A stretch of 14,527 nucleotides of DNA from Verrucomicrobia bacterium UBA1629 (GTDB taxonomy: Bacteria; Verrucomicrobiota; Kiritimatiellia; RFP12; UBA1067), in contig DCMF01000046.1 of the NCBI GenBank assembly GCA_002321305.1, positions 1 through 14,527 on the forward strand, given 5' to 3'. How positions within the stretch are numbered: the stretch's first letter is position 1; every line of letters starts with the position of its first letter. The translations under genes were made by a program, and so were the position numbers. Below, piece after piece: positions 1 to 7,752 of this stretch. The notes beneath the pieces were generated by a model that was not told the origin of the DNA, ran no database searches, and was given only the letters and a program-made list of their open reading frames with translations.

Positions 1-3
1 CCG

Positions 4-372
4 TCAGAAGGTATAGGAGAGCGAGGCGGCGAGCATGTGCGAATACGGGTTGTGCGTGCCGAACGAATGGCGGACGCCGTTGACGAAGATGTCGCGCTCG
101 CCCTCGTCCATCATGATCAGGTTGTAGCCGACGTCCAGCCGCAGCGAGCGCCAGATGTAGTAGCCCACGCCAAGGCCGGCGATGTTGCGGTCGCCGCCCG
201 GCAGCATCGTCGTGCCGCGCACTTCGGACGACGGATCCATGTCATACACGTAGCCGCATCGCAGCGAAAGGTCGTCCGTGACGTCGTATTCAAGGCCGAA
301 CGCGAAGCGCCAGACGTTGTTCCATTCGAGCGGCAGGTCGTAGGAGCTCGCCTCGCCCGTCGGCTTGCGCGC
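4..372 (-). pseudogene. C-terminal remnant of a FadL/OmpP1-type outer-membrane barrel
   Basis: The last ~120 residues before the TGA at 4-6 read as the end of an outer-membrane beta-barrel of the FadL/OmpP1/toluene-transport family. The piece opens near YDLPLEWNNVWRFAFGLEYD, continues with LRCGYVYD and a GGDRN...GLGVGYYI stretch, then LRLDVGYNLI, and ends LSYTF. The alternating strands and terminal Phe fit recognition by the outer-membrane assembly machinery. Intact family members are about 400-450 residues and import long-chain fatty acids or other hydrophobic compounds. Here the signal peptide, N-terminal plug and most strands are absent: upstream, the frame turns into arginine-rich nonsense, while meaningful peptide continues in another frame. 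I infer a 5'-truncated gene fused to unrelated debris. A start codon at 933 keeps the frame open on paper, but the translated N-terminal part does not look like protein. The family call rests on remembered motifs. Confidence 0.6.
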
Positions 373-868
373 CGGAAGGTGTAGGCTTCGAGGGCGAAGC
401 CGCAGCTTTCGATAGCGTCGCACGCCTTCGCGTTCTCGCCCAGGCAGACGACCTTCGTCAGCGCGCGCCAGATGCGGGCCTCGTAGTCTCCGACGGATTC
501 GCCTCAATTCGTTTCGTATAGCCGTCCTGGATCGCGCCCAGGTTGTCCGGCTTCCAGATGCGCAAGTCGTACACCAGCCGCCCACAGTCAAACAGCGTCT
601 CGCGGTTCGCGATCGGCCTTTCGAGCCGGACGTTCTCGACGGCGAGGCGGATGCGCGTCCCCTCCGGGCCGTACGCAAAGGCCTCCGGCGCCGACCAGCG
701 CAGGACATGCGCACCGGGCGCCACGAAGACGCGGACGGACTGCCGCTGGGACGTCCCGCCGGCCGAGGAGACCGACAGCCAGGTGTCACTCGGACGTTCG
801 CGTCCATGGCCGCTCCCCAGTTCCCGCCGTCGGCGACCGTGAGCGAAAGACCGTCTCCCGCGCGCACG
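373..868 (-). pseudogene. Frame-shifted coding debris, including a jelly-roll-like piece
   Basis: No single frame gives a sensible protein here, but three adjoining pieces in different frames do. From about 868 to 796 one frame reads DGLSLTVADGGNWGAAMDAN. From about 796 to 490 another reads DTWLSVSSAGGTSQRQSVRV, then APGAHVLRWSAPEAF, and later VENVRLERP and VYDLRIWKPDNLGAIQDGY. From 491 to about 373 a third reads GDYEARIWRALTKVVCLGEN followed by CDAIESCGFALEAYTF. The middle piece, with its PGAHVLRW and VENVRL stretches, resembles secreted carbohydrate-binding jelly-roll modules, whose last strand often reads VDNVRL. I do not recognise the third piece. Four frame changes within about 700 bases, against none in the remaining 13 kb, point to decay or past rearrangement, although local assembly errors remain possible. 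Confidence 0.5.
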
Positions 869-1090
869 GTCGATCTCGACGACCTGCTGCGGATCATAGA
901 CGGCCACGACCTGCTCGCCCTCCCCGTAGGCATACATGATCGGGTAGTTCAAGTCGGGCCGCATCGGACGCAGTTCGCCCTTCATGAGCGGATCCATGGG
1001 GCAGTCCGCCGCGCGCATCATGTTGCCGTACTTGAGGATGGCGGGGCCGATGTAGGACTGCCGGAACTCGTCCAGAATCGCCGTCTTCAT
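869..1090 (-). pseudogene. GH36-type alpha-galactosidase remnant with internal deletion
   Basis: Reading from the ATG at 1090, the frame gives LDEFRQSYIGPAILKYGNMM, then RAADCPMDPL, then YPIMYAYGEGEQVVAVYDPQ. These match LLEFRQPYAGPVTATYGNML, RANDCPGD and YPVLEGWSDTERIVAVYAPN in the GH36 domain of the 2342-7699 gene, so this is a paralogue. The Asp of the putative acid/base motif survives (codon 1004-1006). The upstream part of the catalytic barrel, with the nucleophile KIDF motif, is absent. In the intact copy 80 residues separate the motif from the matching Lys-Gly; here only 3 do, so about 77 residues are missing. The frame is lost near 865. A GCGCGC run there could have slipped. It cannot be an active enzyme. 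The piece begins 55 bases after the esterase stop, with no convincing ribosome binding site. Confidence 0.7.
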
Positions 1091-1099
1091 GCCATACGT

Positions 1100-1125
1100 C
1101 AGACCTAAATTTGCAAACTGGTCTG
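1100..1125. other. Inverted repeat, 6-bp arms around an AT-rich loop
   Basis: The arms are CAGACC (1100-1105) and GGTCTG (1120-1125), perfectly complementary, around a 14-base AT-rich centre that contains the palindrome TTTGCAAA. The element lies 20 bases after the esterase stop and 10 bases before the GH36 remnant, in the only AT-rich patch of this neighbourhood. It could form a weak hairpin at the end of the operon transcript. There is no T-run after either arm, so a classical intrinsic terminator is doubtful. It could also mark the breakpoint of the downstream rearrangement. Confidence 0.35.
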
Positions 1126-1145
1126 CGTCCTTTCCACCCAAGGCG

Positions 1146-2312
1146 TCACGGGGCGAGGGTCTGCAAAGGCGTTTGCGCGACAGGTTTCGCCGCGCCGGAG
1201 AGGCACGCCCGAATGGCGCGCGCGAAGGCCCGGCCCATCGGAACGGAACCGTAGTCGTTCGGATGGCAGTGGTCGTGTGTCGCCTCGCCATCCGTCGGGA
1301 TCAGCCCGTCCGCCGACAGGTACCGCAGACGCCCGGACAGCGCCGAGCCTTCGGCCCGCAACCGGTCGTACACGTCCTTCATCGCCACGTTCGTCGGCAG
1401 ACGCACACCTGACGGCTCAATGCCTTCGCAGACAAGGATCGGCACGGCCGGACGCGCCGCGTGCAAGCGGCGGAGGAAAGGCTCCAGCCGTTCGCGGATC
1501 ATGTCAGGCGTGCAGTTCCAGACCGGATCGACGAGATAGAGCGCGGCATCGATTCGCGCCAACACATCCGCCATCGCCAGCTCCAGTCTCGCCCGACCCG
1601 AAAAGCCGAGGTTCACGTAGGGCACGTCCGCCTCGCGTCCCGCGACGCTGGTGAAGCACAGCCCCGGACGGGACGCGCAGCCGCCGTGGACGATCGAGGT
1701 GCCGTAATGGACGACAGGGCGCTCGATGCCGCTCGAATGCCGCCACCGCGCCAGCTTCGCCCCCTTCGGCAGGCCGAGGCGGATGCTGCGGACAACGCCG
1801 CGCGTCGGCAGGTAGACCCGCACCGGGCGAAGGCCTCGCCCCGGCATTTCGACGCAGACCGCATTCGTCGGGTTCGACAGGCCGGAAAGCCGTCCGTTCC
1901 GCACGAACCGCCATTTGCCGTTCACCGTGTCGTAGATGTCGACGCCATACATGCCCTGCGGCGGAATGTAGGGATCGCGTCCGCACTTCTCGGCCAAGAC
2001 CCATTCGACCGCAAGCCGACCGGCGTCGGTAGCGAACAGGAAGTAATGCCCCGTCGACTGGTCGGACATGGCGCGGACGCCCTCTGAACAGCACGGCAGC
2101 AAGTCCGCCGCGATGCGTCCGTAGGGCTGGGGCGTGTCCGCAAAGCCTTTCGACTCCAGCGGCAGCGACAGGCCGTCCACCCATTCAAGGCCGTTCGTGT
2201 CGGCCTGCGACCGATCCGCCGCGATGCGTTCGTCGAACCGCGAGACGTCACCCCAACTCCGCGCCACGCCAAGGGCAATCGAAGCCGCCAAGCCAATCTG
2301 CACACACTTCAT
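1146..2312 (-). CDS. Secreted SGNH-fold esterase with N-terminal GxDLY domain
   Basis: This is a 388-residue protein predicted to hydrolyse esters, for instance acetyl groups on sugars. Residues 1-22 look like a Sec signal peptide. Residues ~40-190 match the GxDLY-type N-terminal beta domain (GVDIYD at 123-128). The hydrolase domain follows: block I HYGTSIVHGG gives nucleophile Ser206, block II NLGFSG (234-239) supplies an oxyanion Gly, and DHCHP gives Asp347 and His350. The usual GxND block is replaced by DPVWNC (262-267), as is common in the Lipase_GDSL_3-like group. I chose the ATG at 2312 because a signal peptide follows it and AAGGA lies 10 bases upstream. The frame stays open further upstream, but only as arginine-rich nonsense inside the neighbouring gene. 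It starts 29 bases after that gene's stop, so co-transcription is likely. The exact substrate cannot be read from sequence; a role removing ester decorations ahead of the glycosidases is inferred from context. Confidence 0.85.
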   Translation of the reverse strand: MKCVQIGLAASIALGVARSWGDVSRFDERIAADRSQADTNGLEWVDGLSLPLESKGFADTPQPYGRIAADLLPCCSEGVRAMSDQSTGHYFLFATDAGRLAVEWVLAEKCGRDPYIPPQGMYGVDIYDTVNGKWRFVRNGRLSGLSNPTNAVCVEMPGRGLRPVRVYLPTRGVVRSIRLGLPKGAKLARWRHSSGIERPVVHYGTSIVHGGCASRPGLCFTSVAGREADVPYVNLGFSGRARLELAMADVLARIDAALYLVDPVWNCTPDMIRERLEPFLRRLHAARPAVPILVCEGIEPSGVRLPTNVAMKDVYDRLRAEGSALSGRLRYLSADGLIPTDGEATHDHCHPNDYGSVPMGRAFARAIRACLSGAAKPVAQTPLQTLAP

Positions 2313-2341
2313 CTTCCTGTTTTCCTTCTTTATGACTGAAC

Positions 2342-5300
2342 CTATCTTTCCGAGACCTCCACAGCCGAATAGGGCGCGACGGCGACCGCGCGCACGCCGT
2401 CCGCGTCGCGCACGGTGACGGTGCCGGCCGGCGTCGCGTTGATGACGACCGTGCGCCGCCCGTCGTCCGTCAGGTCGATGACGCGGTTCGGCGCGTAGAC
2501 GGCGACGATGCGCTCCGTGTCGCTCCAGCCCTCGAGGACGGGATAGCCCTCGGCCGGGCCGTGCGCGCGGAAGCCGCCCTTCTGCAGCGCCTCGCGGTGC
2601 GCGTCGGCAAAGGCGATCCACTTGCGGATCTCGGCCTTCTGCGCCGCCGGGATCGTGTCCAGCACCATTGAGTACTGCACCGTCGCGAAGATGACGGACA
2701 GGATCGCGCGCGCCGCGTCGGACGGGTCGTCGGACGGCGTCCACTTCAGCATGTCGGCATGCACCGCCGCGCCGCCGCCCGTCAGCCGGAGGTCGGTCGT
2801 GCGCACGCGGTTGGCGTGCGCGTCGCCGGGGCAGTCGTTCGCGCGCAGCATGTTGCCGTACGTCGCCGTGACCGGCCCCGCATACGGCTGGCGGAACTCC
2901 AGCAGCACGTCCGGGCGCACCGCCTTCAGCCGCCGCGCAATGTCCGCGACCAGCGCCTCGGCCGCCTCCGGGATCGACTTGAAGTCCCGCCCGCGACAGC
3001 CCTCGACCGCCGCCGGATCCGCGCCGCCCGCCGGATCGTAGACGTTCGCGCCATACGTTCGGAAGAAGTCGATGAAGTCGATCTTGTAGCCGTCGAGGTT
3101 CCACCGCACAAGCCGGTCGACGAGCTGGCCGGCGAGGAACGCGCGAACCTCCGGGAAGCGCGGGTCGAGGATGCCGAGCCGATGCTCCCAGAACGGGCCG
3201 GACGCCAGGTACTTGCCCCTGAACGCCGCGTAGTGACGGCTCCGCTCGTTCATGAAGGGCAGCGCATACCAGAGGACGTACTTCAGGCCCAGCGCATGGA
3301 TGCGGTCGACGTGTGCGCGCATGTCGGGGAACTTCGCCGGCACGGGATCCCAGTCGCCGTGCGTCGTCTGCCAGCCGTCGTCCGCGATGAGCGTACGCAT
3401 GCCGAGCTTCGCCGCCTCGGCGCACTCGCGCTCCAGCGTCGCCGCGTCAAACGCGCGGTTGAAGGCGTACCAGGTCGAGTAGACGCTCCCGTAGGCCGCC
3501 TCCGGCGCCGCCGCGTCCGCCGCCGGCAGCGACCGCCGCACCCAGTCCGCCGCGTCGCGCACGGCGTCCGACCAGTGCCGGCCGCGGAAGTCGAGCCGTA
3601 GATCCATGCGCCAGTCCTTCAGCGGCGCCTCGGCCTCGGCGAAGACCTTCAGCGTGACGCGGAAGTAGAACTCGCCCGGCCTCTCGTGGACGATCCGCTG
3701 CGCGCAGTCCACCCGGCGGACGCACTCGCTCCAGGCCAGCGTCAGCCGGCTGCGGTCGCCGTCGTCCACGAACGACCGGACCGGCGTGCCGTAACAGAAC
3801 TTCGACATCTCGGCAGCCTCAAAGAGCGTGGAACTCTTGCGCGTCGGCTGCCAGTAGTGGGAGACCGCGCCCACCGGCACGTCAAAGGCGATCTCGACGA
3901 CCGGCGGCACGGCCGCGTCCGCCGCGCGCGTCAGCGAGATGCGGTGCGTCTCGACGCCGCCCTCGGCCGTCGCCGCGTCGGACACCCGCCACTGCGGATC
4001 GGCCCCTGCGGCCAGCTTCACCTGCACGGGCGTCGGCGATGGCGAGGACGGCGGCGGCGAGACGGACAGCGCGAGATCCGCCAACGGCGCGCCATCCCGA
4101 AGCGTGCGCACGGCCGTCACGCGAATGTAGCGCGCCGTCCGCTCGCGCCCAAGATCCAGCCGCTGCGGGATCGGGTTCGCAGCAACGTTGTCCAGCCGTT
4201 GCTCGATCTCGTCCGTTCGCCACGTCTCGCCGTCGTCCGAGAACGCGAGACGCACGACGACCGGTGTGCCGTCCACATTGGCCTTGTCCGGCGTCAGCGT
4301 GACGGACGAGAACGTGCGCGGATGCTTGAACAGGAAGACTCGGCTCGTGGACGTCTGAGCCGTCGGAATGCCGACATTCTCGAACGACGGCTTCGGCGAC
4401 GCGGGTGCCTCAGCCGCCTGAACCTCGGCGACCAACTTGGGATCGACGGCGAAGAATTCGCACGTGATGCGTCCCGGCGGCCCGCAGTCCTTCGTCACGC
4501 GGACTTCCGCCCGTGCGCCCTTCTCGACCCGATCCAAGACACGGATGCGCTTGACGCCGATGGACGCGCCCGTCGCCACCGTCCGCCCGTCCACAACCAG
4601 TTCCCAGCCGTCCACGCGCTCGCCAGTCGAGACGTCCTCGCGCAGGACGACGACGTTGAAGCCGTCCTTCGGCTCGACGCGCGTCGCGAAGAACCTCTGG
4701 CGCATTTCCTCGAAGCCGCACAGCGCCGCAGCGTCCGCCTCCGGCAGGAGGCCGCGCCGGTCGGGCGCGATCCCGACGTTCATCGTGCCGCCATTGCCGC
4801 ACGTGCGCAGGTAGGTCTTCATGAGGAACGCAGGCGAACGGACGAAGCCGTCGTGCGCGGCATGCCAGAACCAGCCCGGACGAAGCGGAAAGTCGCACTC
4901 CGGCTGCTTGAACAGCGCACCGCTGACGTCGCCCTTGAACCGCGCATCCTCCCATCCGGGCGTCGGCTTCTGCCCCTGCGCCGCCGTGGTCGCGCGCGCA
5001 TCGGGATGCAGGTCGCCGGACTCGTTGCCCGGCCAGCGCAAGTCGCCCGCATCGCCGTCGGCGAACACGCACACGTCGGGGTCGAGCGCCCGAACCTCGT
5101 CGATCAAGTCTTGGAAACGGTAGTAGTCCGGCGGGATCGTCCGCTTCTCGCACGCGCCGCCATACCAGCCGTCGCCGCCGTTGGCGCCGTCGAACCACAG
5201 CTCGAACGGGCGGCCGTAGCCGCCCGAGAAGAGTTCCAGGACCTGCTGCCGAAAGGCTTCGCGATAGGCGGGCGTCGCATACGCCGCGCTGTTGCGATCC

Positions 5301-7699
5301 CACGGCGAGACGTAGACGCCGAACGCCAGCCCGTGCCGTTCGCACGCCAGCTGCATTTCCTTGACGTAATCGCCCTTCCCGTTTCGGAAAGGCGACTTCG
5401 CGATGCTGTGTCCCGTCGTCTTCGTGGGCCAAAGGCAGAAGCCGTCATGGTGTTTCGCGACGACGATGAGCCCCTGAAGGCCGCCCGCCTTGCTGGCGCG
5501 GACGATCTGGTCGGCGTCAAACGCCGACGGGTTGAACAGCGCGGGGCTCTCGTTCCCGTAGCCCCACTCGCGGTCGGTGAACGTGTTGAGCGAGAAATGG
5601 ACGATGCCATACCGCTCAAGGCCCGCGTCGAGGCGTTTCTTGAGCGCTGCGGACGGCGCGGGACGCCCCGCGCGCGTCAGCCGGAAGTTGCGGAAGCAGA
5701 TTTCGCCTGTCGGCGCGGACGCGGCAATCATCAGCGCGACGAGATCCGTCTGCGCAGGATCGAATGACAGATCGACATCCGTCTCGTAGGAGTGCCACGC
5801 GCCGTCCCGCACGGCATCCAGGCTGACGCGGTTCTGCTTCTCGTTGGTGACGGTCCAGACCTGCAGGGCGAACGGCGTCTCGCTTCGGGTCTTCGCCTCG
5901 AACGAGAGGCGGTACGTGCCGAAGCCCGCCGCCTTCACGCGCTCGGTCAGGACGGCCTGCATCCCCGCATTCCGCTCGCATTGGCGGAGGCGATAGACGA
6001 CCGCGCCGGTCTCGTCGCGCGAACAGGCATCCAGCTTGACGCTCCACGAGGGGTTGCGCTGCCAGATGCTCCGCGTCGCCGGACGGTCTTCCAGCAGGTT
6101 GGCGGGCGGCGTCGGCAGCCGCCGCTTGCGCGTGTCGGGACACGTCCAGTTGACCTCGACGCGATCCGGCGAACAGGCGACCGTGCGAGGAATCGTCTTG
6201 TCCGTCACGACGGAAAGATCCAGTATCGCCGCATCCTTCGGCTCGACGGCAAAAGGCGGAAACGCCGCCGCACGCTGTCCGGCGAGGTAGAGGTTCGTCA
6301 CGGCGAGACGGTAGTTGCTCGTGTTGAGCCACTTCGCCGAGTCGTTCTGGACGGCGACCGAGACGCCGTTCGTCACGCCGATGCCGCGCCAGCCGTCGCG
6401 GCCGGGGACGTGCGGCACGGAGAGGTTGCGGAAGACGAAGGTCTTCGGCAGGTCACCCATGTTCCGTCCGCGGAAGACGTAGCCGACGTAGGTCGCGTCG
6501 ATCGCCGAAAGCCCGTCGAAGAGGAACTCCTCGGACTGGGGCTCGAGATCCTGCGGCCCCGGCTCGCGCTTCTGGAGGCCCGTCCCCATTTCGCTCCACT
6601 TGTTGTTGCGGCGCAGCGCCCCGTTGTACTCGTTCGCGATCACGCCCTCGTCCGCGCGGAAGACGTCGACGCCCTCCATCCGGATCCGGCTGTTCGAGCA
6701 CTGCGGGAAGATCGCCTTGCAGGACGTGCCGATCGCGACGTTGCGGTAGGTCGCGTCCCGGATGCCGTTCACGACGAGGCCGTTGTCGCCGACATAGACC
6801 CAGGCGTTGTCCACGAGCAGGTTCCGGCCGCCGTTCGTGAAGCCGTCCGAACACATCATCGTGGACAGGATCTTCACGTTGCGGAAAACGATGTTCCGCC
6901 CCCAGCTCACGAAGTTGAACGTGCGCGCATCGACGAGCTTGACGCCCTCGACCGTCGCGTCGTTCGCCTGGACAAGCACAAGGCCGCGCATCGGATTCTG
7001 AACCTGGTCATAGCGGAAGATGTCGCTCATCGGGTCAAGCACCATCCCGCGCCCGTGCAGGCGGACGTTCGGATGACGAATCTTCAACCGCGCATTCAGG
7101 ACGGCGCCCGGCGCCAGATAAACCTCGCGGACGTCTGCCGGGATCTCCAGAACGCCGTCCGCACCGGGCGCGTCCAGCCAGCCCTCGACGCGCATCACGT
7201 TCGCCGCACCCGCTGCGGGGATGTCCTCGGCCTTCTCCGGCGCGTCGGCGAAGACGGAGAGGATCGTCTTGTCGTAATCGTTGAGCTGGATGCCGAAGTA
7301 GGTCGGCTCGGTCAGCGTGACGGAGATGACGCCGTTGCGGAACGCGTGCTTCAGCCCCTTCCGCGCCGGAAAGACCTTGTAGCACGCCACGTCCTCGCGC
7401 ACGGCGATGTCCACCGTGACGGGACTGCCCGCGAACGCGAACTCGCAGAAGCGGCGGTTCACGTCGCCGCCGCGCGTCCGCCGTTCGAGCATGGACTTCT
7501 CGCAGTGGTTCCAGACGACAAGGCGACGCGTCTCTTCGCCCTGCCGGACGCGAACCGCATACGCCGCGTCGCGCTCGATCGCCGCCGGGTAGTCTGGATA
7601 GCGCACGAGGACATCCTGTGCCGCCGAAACCCCACACGCCACAAGCGAGAGGAATAGAATGACCAGGTTCTTTCTAATTGAATTCATAAGGCTCTTCAT
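2342..7699 (-). CDS. Three-enzyme fusion: GH28/49-like beta-helix, GH29 alpha-L-fucosidase, GH36 alpha-galactosidase
   Basis: This 1785-residue secreted protein has this order: signal peptide 1-27 (with a possible lipobox LVAC at 19-22); an Ig-like domain ~30-155; a right-handed beta-helix of GH28/GH49 type ~160-500; a carbohydrate-binding-like sandwich ~535-678; a GH29 fucosidase ~690-1010 with a trailing sandwich to ~1088; an F5/8 (discoidin) domain ~1105-1213 containing ARYIRVTA; a Ser/Pro linker ~1213-1224; and a GH36 domain ~1226-1785. GH29 shows KHHDGFCLWPTKTT, ELWFDGAN (nucleophile Asp837) and RWPGNESG (Glu893, candidate acid/base). GH36 shows ADDGWQ (1439-1444), DGYKIDFIDFF (nucleophile Asp1541) and RANDC (acid/base Asp1622). 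The beta-helix keeps SDGF (Asp285) and GDN (Asp305), but not the usual Asp pair or His. The ATG at 7699 is favoured over the one at 7687 by GGAG six bases upstream. Predicted action: release of alpha-L-fucose and alpha-galactose from a complex glycan, with the helix cutting or gripping the backbone. GH29 and GH36 calls are firm; beta-helix family and activity are uncertain. Confidence 0.9.
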   Translation of the reverse strand: MKSLMNSIRKNLVILFLSLVACGVSAAQDVLVRYPDYPAAIERDAAYAVRVRQGEETRRLVVWNHCEKSMLERRTRGGDVNRRFCEFAFAGSPVTVDIAVREDVACYKVFPARKGLKHAFRNGVISVTLTEPTYFGIQLNDYDKTILSVFADAPEKAEDIPAAGAANVMRVEGWLDAPGADGVLEIPADVREVYLAPGAVLNARLKIRHPNVRLHGRGMVLDPMSDIFRYDQVQNPMRGLVLVQANDATVEGVKLVDARTFNFVSWGRNIVFRNVKILSTMMCSDGFTNGGRNLLVDNAWVYVGDNGLVVNGIRDATYRNVAIGTSCKAIFPQCSNSRIRMEGVDVFRADEGVIANEYNGALRRNNKWSEMGTGLQKREPGPQDLEPQSEEFLFDGLSAIDATYVGYVFRGRNMGDLPKTFVFRNLSVPHVPGRDGWRGIGVTNGVSVAVQNDSAKWLNTSNYRLAVTNLYLAGQRAAAFPPFAVEPKDAAILDLSVVTDKTIPRTVACSPDRVEVNWTCPDTRKRRLPTPPANLLEDRPATRSIWQRNPSWSVKLDACSRDETGAVVYRLRQCERNAGMQAVLTERVKAAGFGTYRLSFEAKTRSETPFALQVWTVTNEKQNRVSLDAVRDGAWHSYETDVDLSFDPAQTDLVALMIAASAPTGEICFRNFRLTRAGRPAPSAALKKRLDAGLERYGIVHFSLNTFTDREWGYGNESPALFNPSAFDADQIVRASKAGGLQGLIVVAKHHDGFCLWPTKTTGHSIAKSPFRNGKGDYVKEMQLACERHGLAFGVYVSPWDRNSAAYATPAYREAFRQQVLELFSGGYGRPFELWFDGANGGDGWYGGACEKRTIPPDYYRFQDLIDEVRALDPDVCVFADGDAGDLRWPGNESGDLHPDARATTAAQGQKPTPGWEDARFKGDVSGALFKQPECDFPLRPGWFWHAAHDGFVRSPAFLMKTYLRTCGNGGTMNVGIAPDRRGLLPEADAAALCGFEEMRQRFFATRVEPKDGFNVVVLREDVSTGERVDGWELVVDGRTVATGASIGVKRIRVLDRVEKGARAEVRVTKDCGPPGRITCEFFAVDPKLVAEVQAAEAPASPKPSFENVGIPTAQTSTSRVFLFKHPRTFSSVTLTPDKANVDGTPVVVRLAFSDDGETWRTDEIEQRLDNVAANPIPQRLDLGRERTARYIRVTAVRTLRDGAPLADLALSVSPPPSSPSPTPVQVKLAAGADPQWRVSDAATAEGGVETHRISLTRAADAAVPPVVEIAFDVPVGAVSHYWQPTRKSSTLFEAAEMSKFCYGTPVRSFVDDGDRSRLTLAWSECVRRVDCAQRIVHERPGEFYFRVTLKVFAEAEAPLKDWRMDLRLDFRGRHWSDAVRDAADWVRRSLPAADAAAPEAAYGSVYSTWYAFNRAFDAATLERECAEAAKLGMRTLIADDGWQTTHGDWDPVPAKFPDMRAHVDRIHALGLKYVLWYALPFMNERSRHYAAFRGKYLASGPFWEHRLGILDPRFPEVRAFLAGQLVDRLVRWNLDGYKIDFIDFFRTYGANVYDPAGGADPAAVEGCRGRDFKSIPEAAEALVADIARRLKAVRPDVLLEFRQPYAGPVTATYGNMLRANDCPGDAHANRVRTTDLRLTGGGAAVHADMLKWTPSDDPSDAARAILSVIFATVQYSMVLDTIPAAQKAEIRKWIAFADAHREALQKGGFRAHGPAEGYPVLEGWSDTERIVAVYAPNRVIDLTDDGRRTVVINATPAGTVTVRDADGVRAVAVAPYSAVEVSER

Positions 7700-7705
7700 A
7701 CGATT

Positions 7706-7709
7706 CTCC
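7706..7709 (-). promoter_or_regulatory. Ribosome binding site of the three-enzyme fusion gene
   Basis: On the minus strand this is GGAG, six bases before the ATG at 7699. It decides between two in-frame ATG codons (7699 and 7687), because the second has no comparable site. The surrounding 53-base gap (7700-7752) is AT-richer than the genes and shows no convincing promoter or terminator hairpin. Confidence 0.65.
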
Positions 7710-7752
7710 GAAACTGACAGGATAAAATTCTCACGCGAAGTTTTGCGACCTC

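Noticed and set aside
4..933. A single 309-residue gene ending in the FadL-like barrel.
   Set aside because: Only the last ~120 residues and a short patch near the start look like protein; the part between is a shadow of meaningful peptides in other frames.
458..1291. A single 277-residue gene starting inside the esterase gene.
   Set aside because: The first ~50 residues overlap the esterase out of frame and are nonsense. The remainder is a GH36 remnant and debris interrupted by frame changes.
2313..3425. Upstream extension of the esterase frame to give a 759-residue protein.
   Set aside because: The added part is low-complexity Arg/Gly/Ala sequence lying out of frame within the GH36 domain of the fusion gene. 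The signal peptide begins at the ATG at 2312.
7700..7752. Possible promoter or terminator between the GH106 and fusion genes.
   Set aside because: The gap is AT-richer than its surroundings but shows only 3-4 bp pairings and no recognisable -10/-35 pair; it is best read as an ordinary operon spacer.
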